Position numbers and translations under genes: made by a program
From: Endomychus coccineus
Lineage: Eukaryota; Arthropoda; Insecta; Coleoptera; Endomychidae
DNA length: 64,000 nucleotides
Reading direction: 5' to 3'
Assembly (NCBI GenBank): GCA_958510875.1
Contig: OY294068.1
Location: 180,451,411-180,515,410, forward strand
Shown here: in pieces, positions 38,734-52,099 of the stretch
Layout of the letters: each line of letters starts with the position of its first letter
Numbering within the stretch: position 1 is the stretch's first letter
The notes under the pieces: model-generated
Told to the model about the DNA's origin: nothing
The model's database searches: none
What the model saw: the letters and a program-made list of their open reading frames with translations, nothing else

Positions 38734-39918
38734 GCAGAAATATCTTAAATGCAAGTCACAACTTTGGTATAGGTATTGGTTGAGATGGTAGCAAGTTTAA
38801 TAGAAAGTTCAGTGCACTCAGCCAAAGACCATTGAACACTATCTACTGCTGCTTGACATAATCCTAAGATCTATTTTACGCTTAGATCATTTATGTCATC
38901 GGCCGTGATGATCCTTTGACCTAACCAGGTAACCATGGTTCGAAGGAGCGCAGGACATTCACGAAGAAAGTGGGTTGACGACTCTACTTTGTTTCCCTCG
39001 CATTTCATACAGAAGGGAGAGCCGATTTTGTCTGCTGTACTTTCAAATTTCCTCAGATTTCCGTGATCTCTGAAGATCATCCTGATGATGTGCCTACTCA
39101 GCGAGAGTTTCTCGCCTGCCATGGTTCCGCAAGATCTGTATACCTCCGTTGTGAGGAATACTTGAGGACCCTCCAATCTGGTCCAGTCTCTCTTATTCCC
39201 TTTCCAACCTGAGTGACCCGGAATTCAGGACAGGTTGAATCTGTTTCCACCGGCTAGTCTCTTAAGGATCTCCTTGGTATCCCTGACCAGTATCGAGGAC
39301 ACAGTCGAGCTTTTCAGTGTGTTGAGTGCCGCTTGACTATCAAAACAGATCATTTATCTTATCATAGCCGAGTGGCTTCCCCGTACATCTGTAGATGGCA
39401 AGCATCTCGGCTTGGAAGACTGTGTTGAGATCCACCATTTGCGCGGAGTACCCATCAATATATCTAGTACCTTCTGGAGAAGATAATGGTAGTTTTCTCC
39501 GGTTGAATGAAGAGTTTGTTCTCTCTACATCAGACTTCTGTAATTATCAAGGGTTGTTGAACAAGCTCCTGCAAGATATCATCGTATGCTCCCCTGGAGA
39601 GTATGGCGATATCATCCGCATAACCTACAGCCTTAAGACAAGCACGGTTTAACTTTACTAGTAGCTCATCTTTGACCGAACTCCATAAAAGGGGGGAGAG
39701 TACCGCTCCCTGTGGACAACCTCCTGATAGAGACCCTATCAGAGTATAACCTTGCCACGTCGTGGAAAGGTGTTTTCCTTCAACGGTGTTCATAATCAAT
39801 CCTAATAGCTCTCGCGGGATACCATGTCTCTACACCGCTTGTTTAATAGAGCTCCTAGAGGTTTGTTGAAGGCCCCCTCTATGTCAAAGAAGGCACCAAT
39901 GCAGACGCCCTTACTTAG
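38734..39918 (-). mobile_element. 5'-truncated LINE (R1/Jockey-like) inserted into the PLE
   Basis: On the minus strand the order is RT end (GGCPQGAVLSPLLWSSVKDE and AVGYADDIAIL, catalytic YADD intact), an RNase H trace (FQAEMLAIYRC), then the knuckle FCMKCEGNKVESSTHFLREC (38871-39176) and a 3'UTR ending near 38760. It is the same family as 4915-5435. It lacks the EN and N-terminal RT, and frames are broken between 39180 and 39530. Confidence 0.85.
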
Positions 39919-40130
39919 GAAAGTTTATCACTCTTGAAACACAGTAATGGCAAATATCTAGGTAATTTAGAACGGATGAAAATGTTTAACCGAGAAAGCA
40001 ATTCAATGAATTCAGATTTATCTCCAGCAGAGGGTAATCCCTTATATATTCACACAGACACATTTTGTTTTCTAATTTAGTTTACTTTGATGATAGCTAC
40101 TTTGTAGTTGAAAGGTGATTGCTTCTTATC
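39919..40130 (+). pseudogene. PLE fragment, right part, after the LINE insertion
   Basis: The block around GAAAGTTTATCAC..TTGAAACACAGTA, then a PLE tail with TTTAGTTTACT(T/C)TGATGAT, mirrors 61405-61640. Confidence 0.75.
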
Positions 40131-40690
40131 CAAATCCTATTGGCTATGATGAATAAGATGCATGCCTTCCAACAACAACAAAATTTAAACTACTCAATAG
40201 GTAGTTTGATAGTTGTATTTAGAATTGAATTGAAACTATCCAAAATATTATGAAGATTGATTTGCATCAATTTTGGCCTCTTTTCATTTCATTCTACGGT
40301 TGGTTTTGTTGCAGTAATTGGACACTCGTGTGATATATTGCAGAATAATTTCTCCAGAAGCAACCGTTTGTGTTCCACAAACTCGAACCCGATGTTTATC
40401 TCAGAAATGTGAGACTGATGAAGGGAGATGCTAGCAAAATATAATTGACCCTATGTAACTAATTTACCTGTGTTCGGTTACACCAAGAAACGCTCTACTT
40501 AATTACTCATTTAGAAGTGTAACTTTATTCCGCATAGCATGATTAACGCGAGAAATGTTAACCACAATGTTACACGGTTATTCCTAGATGTATACATGAC
40601 TCAGTCATGATTTTCTATCCGTCTTTCAACTAACTATTTTCTTTCTTAATCTTCAATATTCAATTACGTTATTATCAAGACGTAGTCAAG

Positions 40691-40902
40691 AATAATTGTT
40701 TGTCTAATAAACTATGTTATATTGGTCATATTATCATTTCCAATGTTATGTAGCTGAGTGTAAAAGCGTGTCACTCTTTATGTTTAAATTATACTCTTCT
40801 CAAAGAAACGTAACCAGAAAGCGACGCTTTCACACTCAGCTATTTAAAATTGGAAATTATAATAAGCACATAGAGTTTAATGTATTAAAGAAACAATTAT
40901 TA
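40691..40902. repeat. 212-bp hairpin (MITE-like)
   Basis: Arms 40691-40771 and 40820-40902 are inverted, best in TAGCTGAGTGTAAAAGCGTG against CGCTTTCACACTCAGCTA. The loop is about 50 bp. The small ORF across it is symmetric filler. Confidence 0.75.
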
Positions 40903-43005
40903 TTATTATTTGCTTTTTAATGCGTTTCTAATAAAAGTTTTTAACCTGTAATACTATTTTCTTGTTTTTAGTCTTAAAATTAGCCCTATGAGTAATTACT
41001 ATTAATACTCTTTATTTTATGTGTGATGTAAAAGATGACTTCGCAATCTGGTAAGTCCATCTAATGTATCGCCGTTACCTAGATCACATGCTCAAGTAGT
41101 TCCGAAAACAGACGCAAAAGGATTGCGGGAGTGCGCTAGAATTGCCTCAAACACTTTCAAGCGCTAATAAATAAGAAGCTAATAGAAGTGTGTTAATTAA
41201 TGCATAGCCAATGATACCATATAATGTAATAGTCTAGAGAATTGCATTCATTTGCAAAGTTTACTAAGCGATACAACAATAATTAGAAGTCGGTGAAAAA
41301 TGATTACCTCGATTTGTTGGCACACTAATAGAAGCATGTCAAAGATAAGACCAACATTCCTTGAGGATGCCCTTAATGAGGAGCTTTGGTGACTTCCTTT
41401 TCCAGTCAGATATAGTGAAGCTCAATAAAAAGAAAAGATTTTAACAAGACGAATCCTCACCTCTAGAATCCAGAACTATCAATATTTTGCTCTCCCTGAT
41501 AGGTGGATTTAATGTCATGTTGCGATAGGTAGCAACCAAGATTAGCCGATCTCAGTCTAATTGATTTTTCACTGAACTACTTCAAAACTAAAATTATTTG
41601 TAACCAAAATGGATAGATGAACTTGAGGAACGCATCATGCATATAATAAATATTTTTTCCATTGATATAATTTCTTGCATATCAATTTTTCAATTTTTCT
41701 TGTTGTGTCACTCTATTCACAGCTATATATTAATATATTGGAAGAAATCAGTCTGCCAGTATTATAGGTTGATATTTTGAATCACCTGTGGTTCATACTA
41801 AAGTAAATACATTAAACGGATTTAACCAGAAATTTCAACTACCAAGATTGATAATGTAGAATAAAGTAGAGAAACGAAACCTAACAGTTCGGAAAATAAG
41901 AAGTGTTGGTTCAGTTTGCAGCCTGCAATCAGTCACAAATGAAATATGCCGATGAAGACGAAAGGGGTCGCCACAAACATGAAGTGAGCAACGTGACATG
42001 ACTCACCAGGACATATTTTGAACAGAAGCTGTTTCCTATTAGTTTAATTTTGTTATCATTTTAATGCCAATATTTTGTTTTCATTTAATCCAAATTTTAC
42101 AGTCTTCAAATTTTTTCAAATTATAAAATACGCAGAAGCTTCCGAACTTCTTATTGAAAGATTTGAATGATGTCATCCTACGTCATCGAAGTGTGACATC
42201 ACCCAGCGAGATTGGATTAATTACTCTGAAGTATCATGAAAGTAAGGTTGATTCTATATCAATAATTTTGATAGTTCATCTGGGAAAAATATAAAATATA
42301 ACTAAGAGAGATGGTTACAATACATCGGATCTCGGCTCTACAACTTACTCCCTAGTACAGTAAGGCAGGGATGTTCCTTACACAAATTTCAGATATCATC
42401 TAATAGTAGGATAATAATAAGCATAATTGGCTAATTCTATATTCGTCAATTAGTGTTTCCATGTAATTTAGAAAAGAATAGATGATTTTTATTAATGAAA
42501 TGCGTCTGCAGCCGACTTGTGTTTTTAAAATCCAATTAAAACTGCAGAAAACATTGGATCGGTTGTGTGTGAAAGAGTAATGTACAACAAATTATCAATT
42601 AGAAATGGATTGAATATAGTTAAACATAAGACATTATTTTAAGATTATACAATTCTAAATATCTATGATTATTTCATGAATCAGTTATTCTATGATTAAC
42701 ATTTCATTTCTATCATCAACAACTAATCAAGTTTAAGATAATTCTATGGAAACTAACCTCAAAACTGTTACTTATAAATTTTAGATATTACGTTATCTTT
42801 TTTAGGTTGAATTAAATAGACAATAGAAAGTGGTACTTCAAAAAACAGAATTTAGCTAAGTTTGAATTAGATTATTGTAAAGGTTTGAAAGACTGGAATC
42901 TGTTTTGTCACAATTGTTTCTTTCAATTTGTATACTTTCCAATATCAAACGTTTATTGTTATTCGTTTCAATATTCAAAATTTATGTATTGTTGTAGTCA
43001 AATGA
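40903..43005. other. unassigned AT-rich spacer
   Basis: No ORF, repeat structure or RNA gene noticed. Confidence 0.45.
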
Positions 43006-43009
43006 ATGG

Positions 43010-43480
43010 TTAGTGTCTTTTACATGTTTACTAAGTGCGGTGGATGAATTTTTGGTATATTTATGCCCATTCAATCTTTTTTCGAGGTATTGGGAAGATT
43101 GGCCGATGTATATCTTTTCGCAATCTTCACAAGGGATGGAATAGACAAAATGGGTTATCTTTTTGAAAGGTACGCTGCTTCTTAATTTAGTAAAAAGACT
43201 TTTCTGGTTTAAATAACTTTTATGACATATATGTAGGTCATAAGGTTTTACTATATTACATAATTTTTCAAAAAGACCAATAATATATGGTAGTGATATG
43301 TAATGTTTATCTTTTAATTTCTCATTATTGTTATTGTTTTACTAGATGAGTTATAAAATGTATGAATTTTTTCCTTAGTTATGGAATTGACTAAATCAAT
43401 GGGATAACCATTCTTTATCAAAGCTTCATTTGTTTTTGTAATAGATATAGTTCTCAGTTCAGAGAAAACTTAGTTGAATA
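43010..43480 (-). pseudogene. PLE fragment (RT end and GIY-YIG)
   Basis: On the minus strand: LPYIIGLFEKLCNIV, PYDLHICHKSYLNQK, KITHFVYSIPCEDCEKIYIG then QSSQYLEKRLNGHKY and TALSKHVKDTNHSFDY. GIY-YIG catalytic features (IYIG, KRLNGH) are intact here. It is related to the 6-kb copy; upstream it is truncated with a frame break near 43345. Confidence 0.85.
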
Positions 43481-44114
43481 GCTCTATCTATCAGATTTAT
43501 AATAACATTCATAATAAATCTGATTTCAACTAGTTTATTTCAAACTGATTTAAAAGGAATCATGATCCTTAAGAAGTAGGATAACGCTATCAATTCAGTA
43601 TATTGTTCTGGACTCTTCAGTATCGTTGAATTATATTCGTAATTACCCGAAAGATGAAATGGAGGACACAATATAAAGAGGATACAACAAGAATATGGTC
43701 ATTCTTTCTGCATAATTTTCCAGCAAAATGTCCTTTGTGAAATATATGTTCCGGATTTCATTATGAAACGCTTTTTAATTGCATCTATCATTAGCCCGTT
43801 ATTATCCACATCAGAGTACATTATCAGTGTGGCAGGTAATTCCCAGACAGATTAGGGAAATCACTGTTCAAGACGCTTCTGCATTCTCTGTATAAAATAA
43901 ATGTGTAAGATGCATTCCATGTATTCAATACAATGAGTTTGCTTTTTGTTCTTGTTTGACTATAATTCAATATATATTAATTGGTTATTGTCTAATAACC
44001 AACTGGTTATTAGTCTATTCTACTGGACAACAAAACCGTATGGGATTATTAGAGATGAGGATAAATTAAAAAAAAAATTCTGCTTTGAAGAAGATCGGCA
44101 GGTCTCGAGCTTGA

Positions 44115-44290
44115 CAATGAAGGGATGACTAGCTTGAGCTCGTCTAGTCCGCCTACCTGGAATCTATCGTGGTGGAATAACAGGCAAGATTCCTATGAAC
44201 ACCGACCATTGAAATATCTACAGAAAAGGAAGAGATCCCCCCCCCTTCTACGATGTTCTAGAGAGGACAATGAAATCGTAAGTGTGACAA
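44115..44290 (+). repeat. dispersed repeat, partner at 31980-32100
   Basis: See the 31980 copy for shared blocks. It has an extra C9 tract and a CAGGCAAGATTC insertion. Confidence 0.65.
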
Positions 44291-44469
44291 ACAGCTACGG
44301 AAACAATGCACTTATTGCGTACAGAGTTCGAAGGGAGAATTCTATCACCTTTTTTTTTGCGGAGGTGAAGAAAACCCTTTATGGGGAGGTTATGAGCCTT
44401 TGGGTCTCATGGTCTTCTGTGAGAGTCACCTTTCCAGGCTTACTCACTGAAAACTTCACCCCTTTGTAG

Positions 44470-45600
44470 GCTTGTCTGGCTATTGCCTCCGGTGACACTT
44501 AGGCCTGCTGGCTCATTGTATCTTACCTTTGTTTTGTTTCTTTACGGTATCCACTCGAGTATTTTTCTACCTTGCACGAGTTTGTACAAGTTCTACTGGG
44601 TGGAAATTGTATAATTCTGGTTCGCCGTTAGGCTTTCCAAAAATTGAGTGTCTTTTGCGTAATACGTGTCACTGTTTCTGTATCCTTACCGCAAAGTCTG
44701 CATGTCAGGTCGTCATTCATAGTCTCATTTTGTTTAGGTGCCCTTTTACTGGCGCATGAGCCCTGTTACGACTTTTATTTTTTTCCTATTTAGTGCTTAT
44801 AGGCTTTGATGTATTCCTTCCCATATTCGTTTCCTGGGATTACTCCCCAGTATTCTTTGTGGTTTTCCGTGATTCAGGCTTCTAAGACCCTCGCGCCGTA
44901 CATTTTGGTACCCCCGTGGTCTGTTCTAGATCTGGAGCTTTCACCGACCCTCTTCTTGCAAGTTCGTCGGCTTTTTCATTGCCTGTCCCGGCACCCAGAT
45001 CAAGTTAACGGGGTTTCGGTCTGCCAGTATTTCAAGTTGCTCTTTGCAAGTCCATACAAGACGAGATGTCACTTCCTGACTTATCATTGCCTTAAGTGCA
45101 GCCTGACTGTCTGTCAATAAGTGGATCTGCTCATCTTCGATAGCTCTCCGATTGTTTTCTTTCACGCATTGGAGGATTGCATATGTCTGCTTTCAAGACA
45201 GAGGTGTGTTCACGCAATGAATAGCTGAAGCCAGGCTTTGGGTTTCTTGAGTATACGCCTGCAGACCTTTTTCAGTCTTAGACCCGTCTATACACCAGAT
45301 CTTTCCCTGTAGAATGTCGCCCAGGTTTGTATGTTCCCATTCAGTCCTTTCTGGTATTAATACCCTGAATGTGTTGTTAAAAAAGTATCGCTTTGGAATG
45401 TGATCTGTTCTCATGCCTAACACGTCCCTGGTCAGGATTTTTATGATGTCATGTTTCCTTCTTCAGTGTATTTTGTATTCTGAAGGCACCAAGCCTTGCC
45501 TCTCCTTGGATGACCAATTGGAGGAAAGGTAATCTCAGTAGTATCTCCATTGCTCGTGCGATCTTACTCCGCTGTGTTATTTTCTATTGGGCTACGGTAA
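44470..45600 (-). pseudogene. LINE (R1/I-like) RNase H and 3' end
   Basis: On the minus strand: KIWCIDGSKTEKGLQAY (RNase H motif 1, Asp present), TYAILQC trace, HLLTDSQAALKAM (motif 3), LIWVPG (motif 4, with GHSG lost), then LTCRLCGKDTETV (zinc knuckle) and a 3'UTR. RT is missing beyond about 45600. It is GC-richer than its surroundings. Plus-strand ORFs across it are shadows. Confidence 0.82.
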
Positions 45601-47285
45601 AAGCAAGGACTCGCCGAACTAAAGAACGAGATCCGACGCATAATTCGTGATGCTGGACCGCAAATGTGCTCAGATGATGTAATAGAAAATTTATCTAAAA
45701 GAATTTTGTCATGTCAGAGGAGCCGAGGTGGACATATGGAAGATATTGTTTTACACGTATGATTATTGTAAGTCATTGTTTTACAAATTAGTTATTGAGA
45801 TTTTCTCACATAATGTGTATTTCATTTAATAATAAAATCCGGTTACACTTAATGAAAACCCTTCATAATTTTCACAATGGTTCAAAATTCATCATATATA
45901 TGGAACAATAGAGTTCATTCCTATAACAGTTCATTTGATATTGGATTCAAACCAACCGCTAACTTTATTAAATCCAAATGAGGAAGTGCATTCATTCCAT
46001 CCCTTATTGCTAATTTTCAGTGGTCAGCTTTCTCAGACGGAAAAGCTCCACTTACAGATTGGTAGAAAGTCCTAACGAATCAATAAATATTATCTGTTGA
46101 AAAAGCTACATTTTATGCAATTTCTTGAGAACCGACAACAGTTAGACGATTTAAGACAGAATCGATTTCGTGTTCTAAGCTAGTGGCTCGAATATTCCTC
46201 TTTAATTGCCCATCCCTTATTAATAGGATGTAAAGAAAAAACTAAACTTTTGATTTAAAATTCATTTTCAGGTTTAAGGTGTAAGTCGCTGAAACTTGCA
46301 ATACATATTTCATATTCGTATCTTTGTTCATACCGGTTATTAAATGATATTAAAGTTTTATCCTTTTATATCTTGAGGATTAACTTTAACTACCTTTTAT
46401 TTCTACGCCAGATATCACATCAGAACACACACACCATTGTAGAAAAATGCAAACATTATGGTTTTGATCTTGACGATGAAACTTAACTTGGTACATCTTG
46501 CATTTCTGTAACGGATATTACATTAGAAAACATCATTTAGAAAAATGTTAACTTGAAGATTTTGATCTCGCTCAGCAACATACAACTTTATCAGATTTGT
46601 GAGATGGCTGGATAATACAGGGATGTTCAGTAAAAAACTCAGTACATTCCTTCCTTGAGAAGTTATTAACCTGAGATTTTTTTATTCCTGTTTTCACGAT
46701 AATTTATGTATTATTATTATCAGGTATATTATTAATTAATATTTACTTATTGAGATGAGCTGATAATTTCTTAGGATACTGTTATCCTACTCTCCCCTCC
46801 CCAATTCCTGTTTTTACCTCCAAAACAACAGTAACTTCAAATACTGCAACTGACTTAAAGCGTTGATTGAAAGAGTTTTTCTTCAATTAAGGCACATATC
46901 GGGACATTTAAAAGTGAAATGAACATTTGTTTGTATGGTGAATATTAATGCCATTATTAATAATAATAATCACTCTTATCGACTTAAAATACTACACTCA
47001 AGAGAAATAGAGGAATACTTTTTTGTATCTCTAAACATTTATCGTGGAGGTAATATACATATTATGAGACATTTAAATTCCTAAAGCCACACATGTTATC
47101 CTGGTAAATTAATAAATTTCAGAACCAAGAAACCATTTAATCCAGTGAATAAGCCGGGAAAAATGCCGAGAGTCTAAAAGTGAGGGAAGTAGCTCGGATT
47201 TGAAAAATTCTTTTTACATCGTGTTCCTTGGATACCCAGGAGTATTTATTATCATTATTATTGTTTAATTAATTAAATTTATATG
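45600..47285. other. unassigned AT-rich spacer; solo end at 47130-47180
   Basis: Mostly featureless. TTTAATCCAGTGAATAAGCCG near 47139 matches the outer end of the 52.1-kb foldback (TTAATCCAGGCAATAAGCCG), so a solo or truncated copy lies here. Confidence 0.5.
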
Positions 47286-47530
47286 AATTTCACTCAATGA
47301 TTGTACATCAGTTCTACGATTTACAGACTTAGCATTACGTTTTATGATAATCATCTCCAGGATAAATCTTTCATAATAATCGGTTGCTTTAGCTAAAATA
47401 TTAAAAATTTTATAATCAAACTGATGGTTATAATCAAAACAGTTTTAGCAAGGGGGTGGATTTTTCAACCTTTTTGTTTTGAGTACTATACTTATGGCCA
47501 TACATTCGTTTTTGTTAATAAAACAAACAA
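47285..47530 (-). pseudogene. PLE C-terminal fragment
   Basis: At nucleotide level it parallels 6070-6260 of the 6-kb PLE (ATCATCTCCAGGATA, AATAATYGGTT, ATTTTATAATCAAA.T.ATGG), with deletions. Confidence 0.75.
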
Positions 47531-47534
47531 AAAG

Positions 47535-48745
47535 ACAACGTGAACTTCACAGCTATTTTTTATCTCAAGTCTGAATTCATGTTTTCTTCTGATCTATTTA
47601 CTTTCAAACAATCCAAACAAAGTTTTACTTTTCCTAAACTAAAATTTGTCACGAGATTGTTGTATTTGCTCGACGAAAAGAAAAAGGAAAATAGTTATTT
47701 AAACGTTCTATGTTATGTAATATCAAAGTAAGTTCTATCCTTGTGAAGCCAAAGGGTTTCGAGCTGAACTTGAGAAGACTTCTATAGAATTGTTAACCAT
47801 GTGGAAAAGCTAATTATAGTTTCATAATGGGGCCCTTTGGGAGTTATCATTCTCTAAGGGACTTTGGTTGAAATTTTTCGCAAAGTTAACCCGAAGCACG
47901 GATATTGTAAAACGTCTTAAGTTTATTATATTTTCGCTACGAGATTTTTTGAATCTGTTTTATGGAGAAACGCGAACCAGTATCGACTCGACTACAAAAA
48001 AAAATCAGATTTCAACGAGAGCTAAATTGATTGTTTAAAGGAAATGATGTGTGTCACGAAATTCGAATTTGATTTGTTGGGTTGGTATAAATTGAAATGT
48101 TCTTTATTTCGCACTTCAAACGATCAACTTTATAGTTTGCTTTCTCCGGAAATTAGCGCTATTAATTGCAACAGATGTTTTATTACCTAGTATCTACCCG
48201 GTCGGAAGTCGGTTTGGGATTTATATCACACTTGTGTGTTGATCCAAACATCTTCAGAAGTGTAACAATAACTCAAAATACAGAGATAGAATGATTTCTC
48301 GCGGAAGATATACAGCTCCATCAAGCATCCATAAATTTTAATACATTCAAAACCGCAATGCCAAGTCTAACTCATAAGTGAATTTGCATTGTTTGAACTA
48401 CTCGTTAGGACACGCCCTAATAGGAAAGACAATTCAACATTATGTATCTAGAATGATAGTAGAGAAAATGAGCAATGGGAAGATGATATTAGAAACATTC
48501 GCTACAATTAGAGCGAGAAAACCAAAAATCAAAGTGTCATGGTGTTAGAGGTGAAAAAATAAATTAGGAATTGTTATAGATGTAGTCATGAAAATTGGGG
48601 TAATTAGGGTAATTTTGTGACGGCAAACAAGAATGTGTCATCAGATTTGAGTTGACTTATACGCCATATTTTATAGAATTAATTTACACCTTACATATTT
48701 TATTCCGAAAGCCGTATATTTATACTCTTCACAGACGAAGTCCGA
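47535..48745. other. unassigned spacer
   Basis: Nothing recognised apart from short AT-driven ORFs. Confidence 0.4.
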
Positions 48746-48749
48746 AGAG

Positions 48750-49924
48750 TATGAGGGCAAGGTGAAAAATGAAACAATAAATGATTTATTTGGTCGAAAC
48801 TTAATTTATTTCTCAACATGATCTCCTTGTAGCCCTATACAATTCGTCCAACGTTCCCTTCCAAATAATACGATTTCGGCAATCTTTAATAATAGGCGTT
48901 TGTTTCAGAGATGACCTCATCGTTGAAGCCAAATCTCTTACAGCTGAGTCATTTCTTCAAGTTTGGAAATAGATAATAATCGCAGGGGGCAAATCTGGAG
49001 AATATGGTGGATAACGAACCAATTCGTGCAATTTTGCCATTGCTACTGCGGAAATGTGCCAAATTCTTTGCTAAATGCGGCCGCTTTCGCTTCAAATCGG
49101 CGTCGAATCGAACCAACAGCTCTGTATAATATACGCCGATGATTGTTTTGCCCTTTTCAAGTTAGTCGATACCGTGTGCATCACAAAAAACTGTCGCCTT
49201 GACTTTGTTGGCCGTTAAACCCAGTTTGGCTTTTTCGGTTTCGATTCGCCAGGGCAAGTCCATTGTTCCGACTGTTCTTTGGTTTCTGGTGTATTGCGAA
49301 TGATCCATGTTTCGTCCACAGTTACGAAACGGCGCAAGAAGTCCTTTTTATCGCGCTTGATCATCGCCAAACAGTCCTTTGAAGTTGTCACACGGTCACG
49401 CTTTTTGTCAACTGAGAGCAAATGAAGCACCAATCTGGCAGATACCTTTCTCATATTCAAAAATGTAGGCAAAATGTTCCTCCATACCCGTTCGGTTGAG
49501 ATGCCCATAGCCTCAGCAATCTCGTACACTTCAACTCGCCGATCGTTCAATATAATACCATGGATTTTATCGACGATTTCTGGCATTGTAACCTCAATTG
49601 GACGACCAGAACGTTCGGCGTCCTTTGTGGTTATACTACCAGAACTAAAATCAGTAAACCACTTGTGAATCGTTCCAATTGATTGTGAGGAGTCTCCATA
49701 ATGTTCAACAATGCTTTGGTTTGCGTAATGTTTTCTCCACGCAAAAAATAATGTTTATTCAAGACTCGAAATTCACTTTTTTCATGTTTACAAGAATCTT
49801 CCAGGATGTTTGCTTTTGATGTTTGTCAAAACAGAACTGAATCACATATCACAAATGTCACATGGGATTTTCGATTGTGGCGCCATCTGTTTTAGTTGTT
49901 AGGGACTTTTCACCTTGCCCTCGT
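48750..49924 (-). mobile_element. mariner transposon, inactive
   Basis: The inverted ends (T)ATGAGGGCAAGGTGAAAA and its complement (TTTTCACCTTGCCCTCGTA) bound 1.17 kb. The transposase is on the minus strand: HTH near 49780-49600 in broken frame, then 49215-49586 MPEIVDKIHGIILNDRRVEV and RRFVTVDETWI (first catalytic Asp), then after frame changes SPDLPPCDYYLFPNLKK (third Asp). The second block (HHDNAPAH) is deleted, so no active enzyme is possible. The class is mellifera/irritans-like by wording. Confidence 0.9.
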
Positions 49925-50599
49925 ATATTGCACTTACTCCAGCTATTTCTAAAATTGTTAAAAAAAAGTCTTTGAGCAAAAATTCCTTCACCATGGTATT
50001 TTTCATCTAATTTGAAGTAACTTTAAAAAAATTAAAATCCATCTTTTTGTCTGTCTGTCTGGATGTCCGTCACGAATTGCTTGTCTACACGATAATTCAA
50101 AATCGAATGGTTCTACCATATTTAAATTTCAACAAAAAATCGTTTGCTATTCGGTGACAAATCCTATCGTTTTTCATGAGAATCGTGTATAAACACACCC
50201 TTTTCTGAAGGGTTGAACAGTTTTTTAGATATAACTCCCAAAGTATACATTCTACAGTAAATTTAAATTAAATTAAAACTGGTTTCACCCAAATTTCAAC
50301 AAGAAGGACATTTGTTAAAGTAAACTCAAATTTACACTTCGTTCCGAAATATTTTATAGTAAATGATGCAATGCAATACTTGATGAAGCCAGTGCCCCCA
50401 TAGAGAAATGCACGTCTATATTTTAAATACCACTAGGAAATGCTATCCGCGAATGCATTATTTTGTTTGTAACCTTCACCGATTGACCAACTGACTGGGA
50501 CGAGTTCCATAACAACTGCAGTGTTGTTCATATTTTTTCCTATATGATGATCATGCAGTGCGTACTCTAAAACTCCTCTATTATTCAACAAGAATAATC

Positions 50600-50935
50600 A
50601 AAATTGTAGGTAAGCGTTCCAATATTACTTACAATGGGTCTTATGCAGTTTCGGAAGCCCATAGATATAAGGTGCTTAATTTAGTTTTCAACTCAATAGG
50701 AATAATCATATTGTTGTATCCTTTATTTATTGATTTATTCATGTCATTTTGTAATGATAGTGTAGGGCCCGATTTTAATTTTTTATAAGTTGTTTCATCA
50801 TTTGATAGGTTTCCTATGTTGTTGTCGTAGTCATCTATATGCATTATGACGGTTTTATTACATTTATCCGCGTTCAAAACTAATATTCGAGGGTTAGCAT
50901 CCAAGAATTCTTTATAATTAAATAATGATGATTCG
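50600..50935 (-). pseudogene. PLE N-terminal fragment
   Basis: On the minus strand: FLDANPRILVLNADKCNKTV, ETTYKKLKSGPTLSLQNDMN and YLWASETA, ending in a LPKxHK-like and IVSNIG-like stretch. This is the NADKGNKTV..Y..L..DPT block at the start of PLE RTs, the part missing from the 6-kb copy. Confidence 0.75.
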
Positions 50936-52099
50936 AATCAGCAATGTGAAAGTTATATTTAAGAAATGTGGTTGTTCAATTAAGATCTAAGTATATTATG
51001 AGGACCTCGTTCCATCGAATTGTAACAAGTTAAGTTGCTGACATTTTGAATGGAGATATCTCGGTTATCTCCAAATATTGCTCTCAGCATAAATACTTAC
51101 TGTGCTCAACCTAATAAGATACTAAAGTTTGAAATCTAATTGCAAATTAATCTATCTCGCTATTTCACTTATCCACCAGCATGAAAACCAGAGTTACATA
51201 ACTTCCAAATCCATTTACTTGAACTGTAAGGATTTCTGAAAGCATGTGGATTATTCATGGGAAAATATTTGTAGAAACTATCCATATTCAAAAGCATCTG
51301 CCGGCTTTGATACCAAAGAGTTCTATATATATAGAATATCTTTGTTTGATACTGATAAGATATGATATGTTGCCATTTTGATGCATTTTCATTTACCTCT
51401 TTTCCGATTGGAACTGTGCAATTCATTGATATCTTTGAGCCTATTATGTTCTCCTGACACCCCGTTGCGTTCCACGCATCGCATGCATTCTGGTGATGTT
51501 CGAGGGTGGTGGCAATTTATTTCTGTCTGTAAGATTTAATTGGACGGTGTCAAGTTTGAACATAACAATCATTACGGTTTTCGTGACAATCGATCACCAG
51601 TTGAATAGCTGCGTTCTCAATTGAACATCACTAAAAGCGATATTTTTCGTTCAAATCAATACATGAAATTGAGTTGTTAAACGAATTTCAATTTCTCGAG
51701 TGTAGACTGGACAGAACTTTCGCCTATTCTAAACTTTGACCATCTACAATTTCATCTTTCTAACTTTATCTAGGAAATACAGTTAAAACAAGATCAGAAA
51801 CACATATCAGATAGGCCAGCAGCACTAAAGTCAATAAATGCTTTTACGTATGAGAAAAAACTCATCTGGCAAATGTTCAGAGAAAACAACTAGAAGGACA
51901 CATCGATGTAGGTTCAAGGATACAAGAACATAAAGTGGTATTGAAAGACTGTCCTTTTCATCAAAGAAGGTGTAGTACTCCTTCATAGGATCTGGCACGT
52001 TCTCTATCATATTAAGAAGACATCTGAGAACGGAAAAAGAAAAAGGGAAATGCAAAATCCAAATTCATTAACTATAAAGTTAGATAGAATAATTATTAT
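50936..52099. other. unassigned spacer
   Basis: No element or gene recognised. Confidence 0.4.

Noticed and set aside
44125..45120. Several plus-strand ORFs up to 114 codons
   Set aside because: They are antisense to the LINE RNase H/knuckle region or lie in a dispersed repeat.
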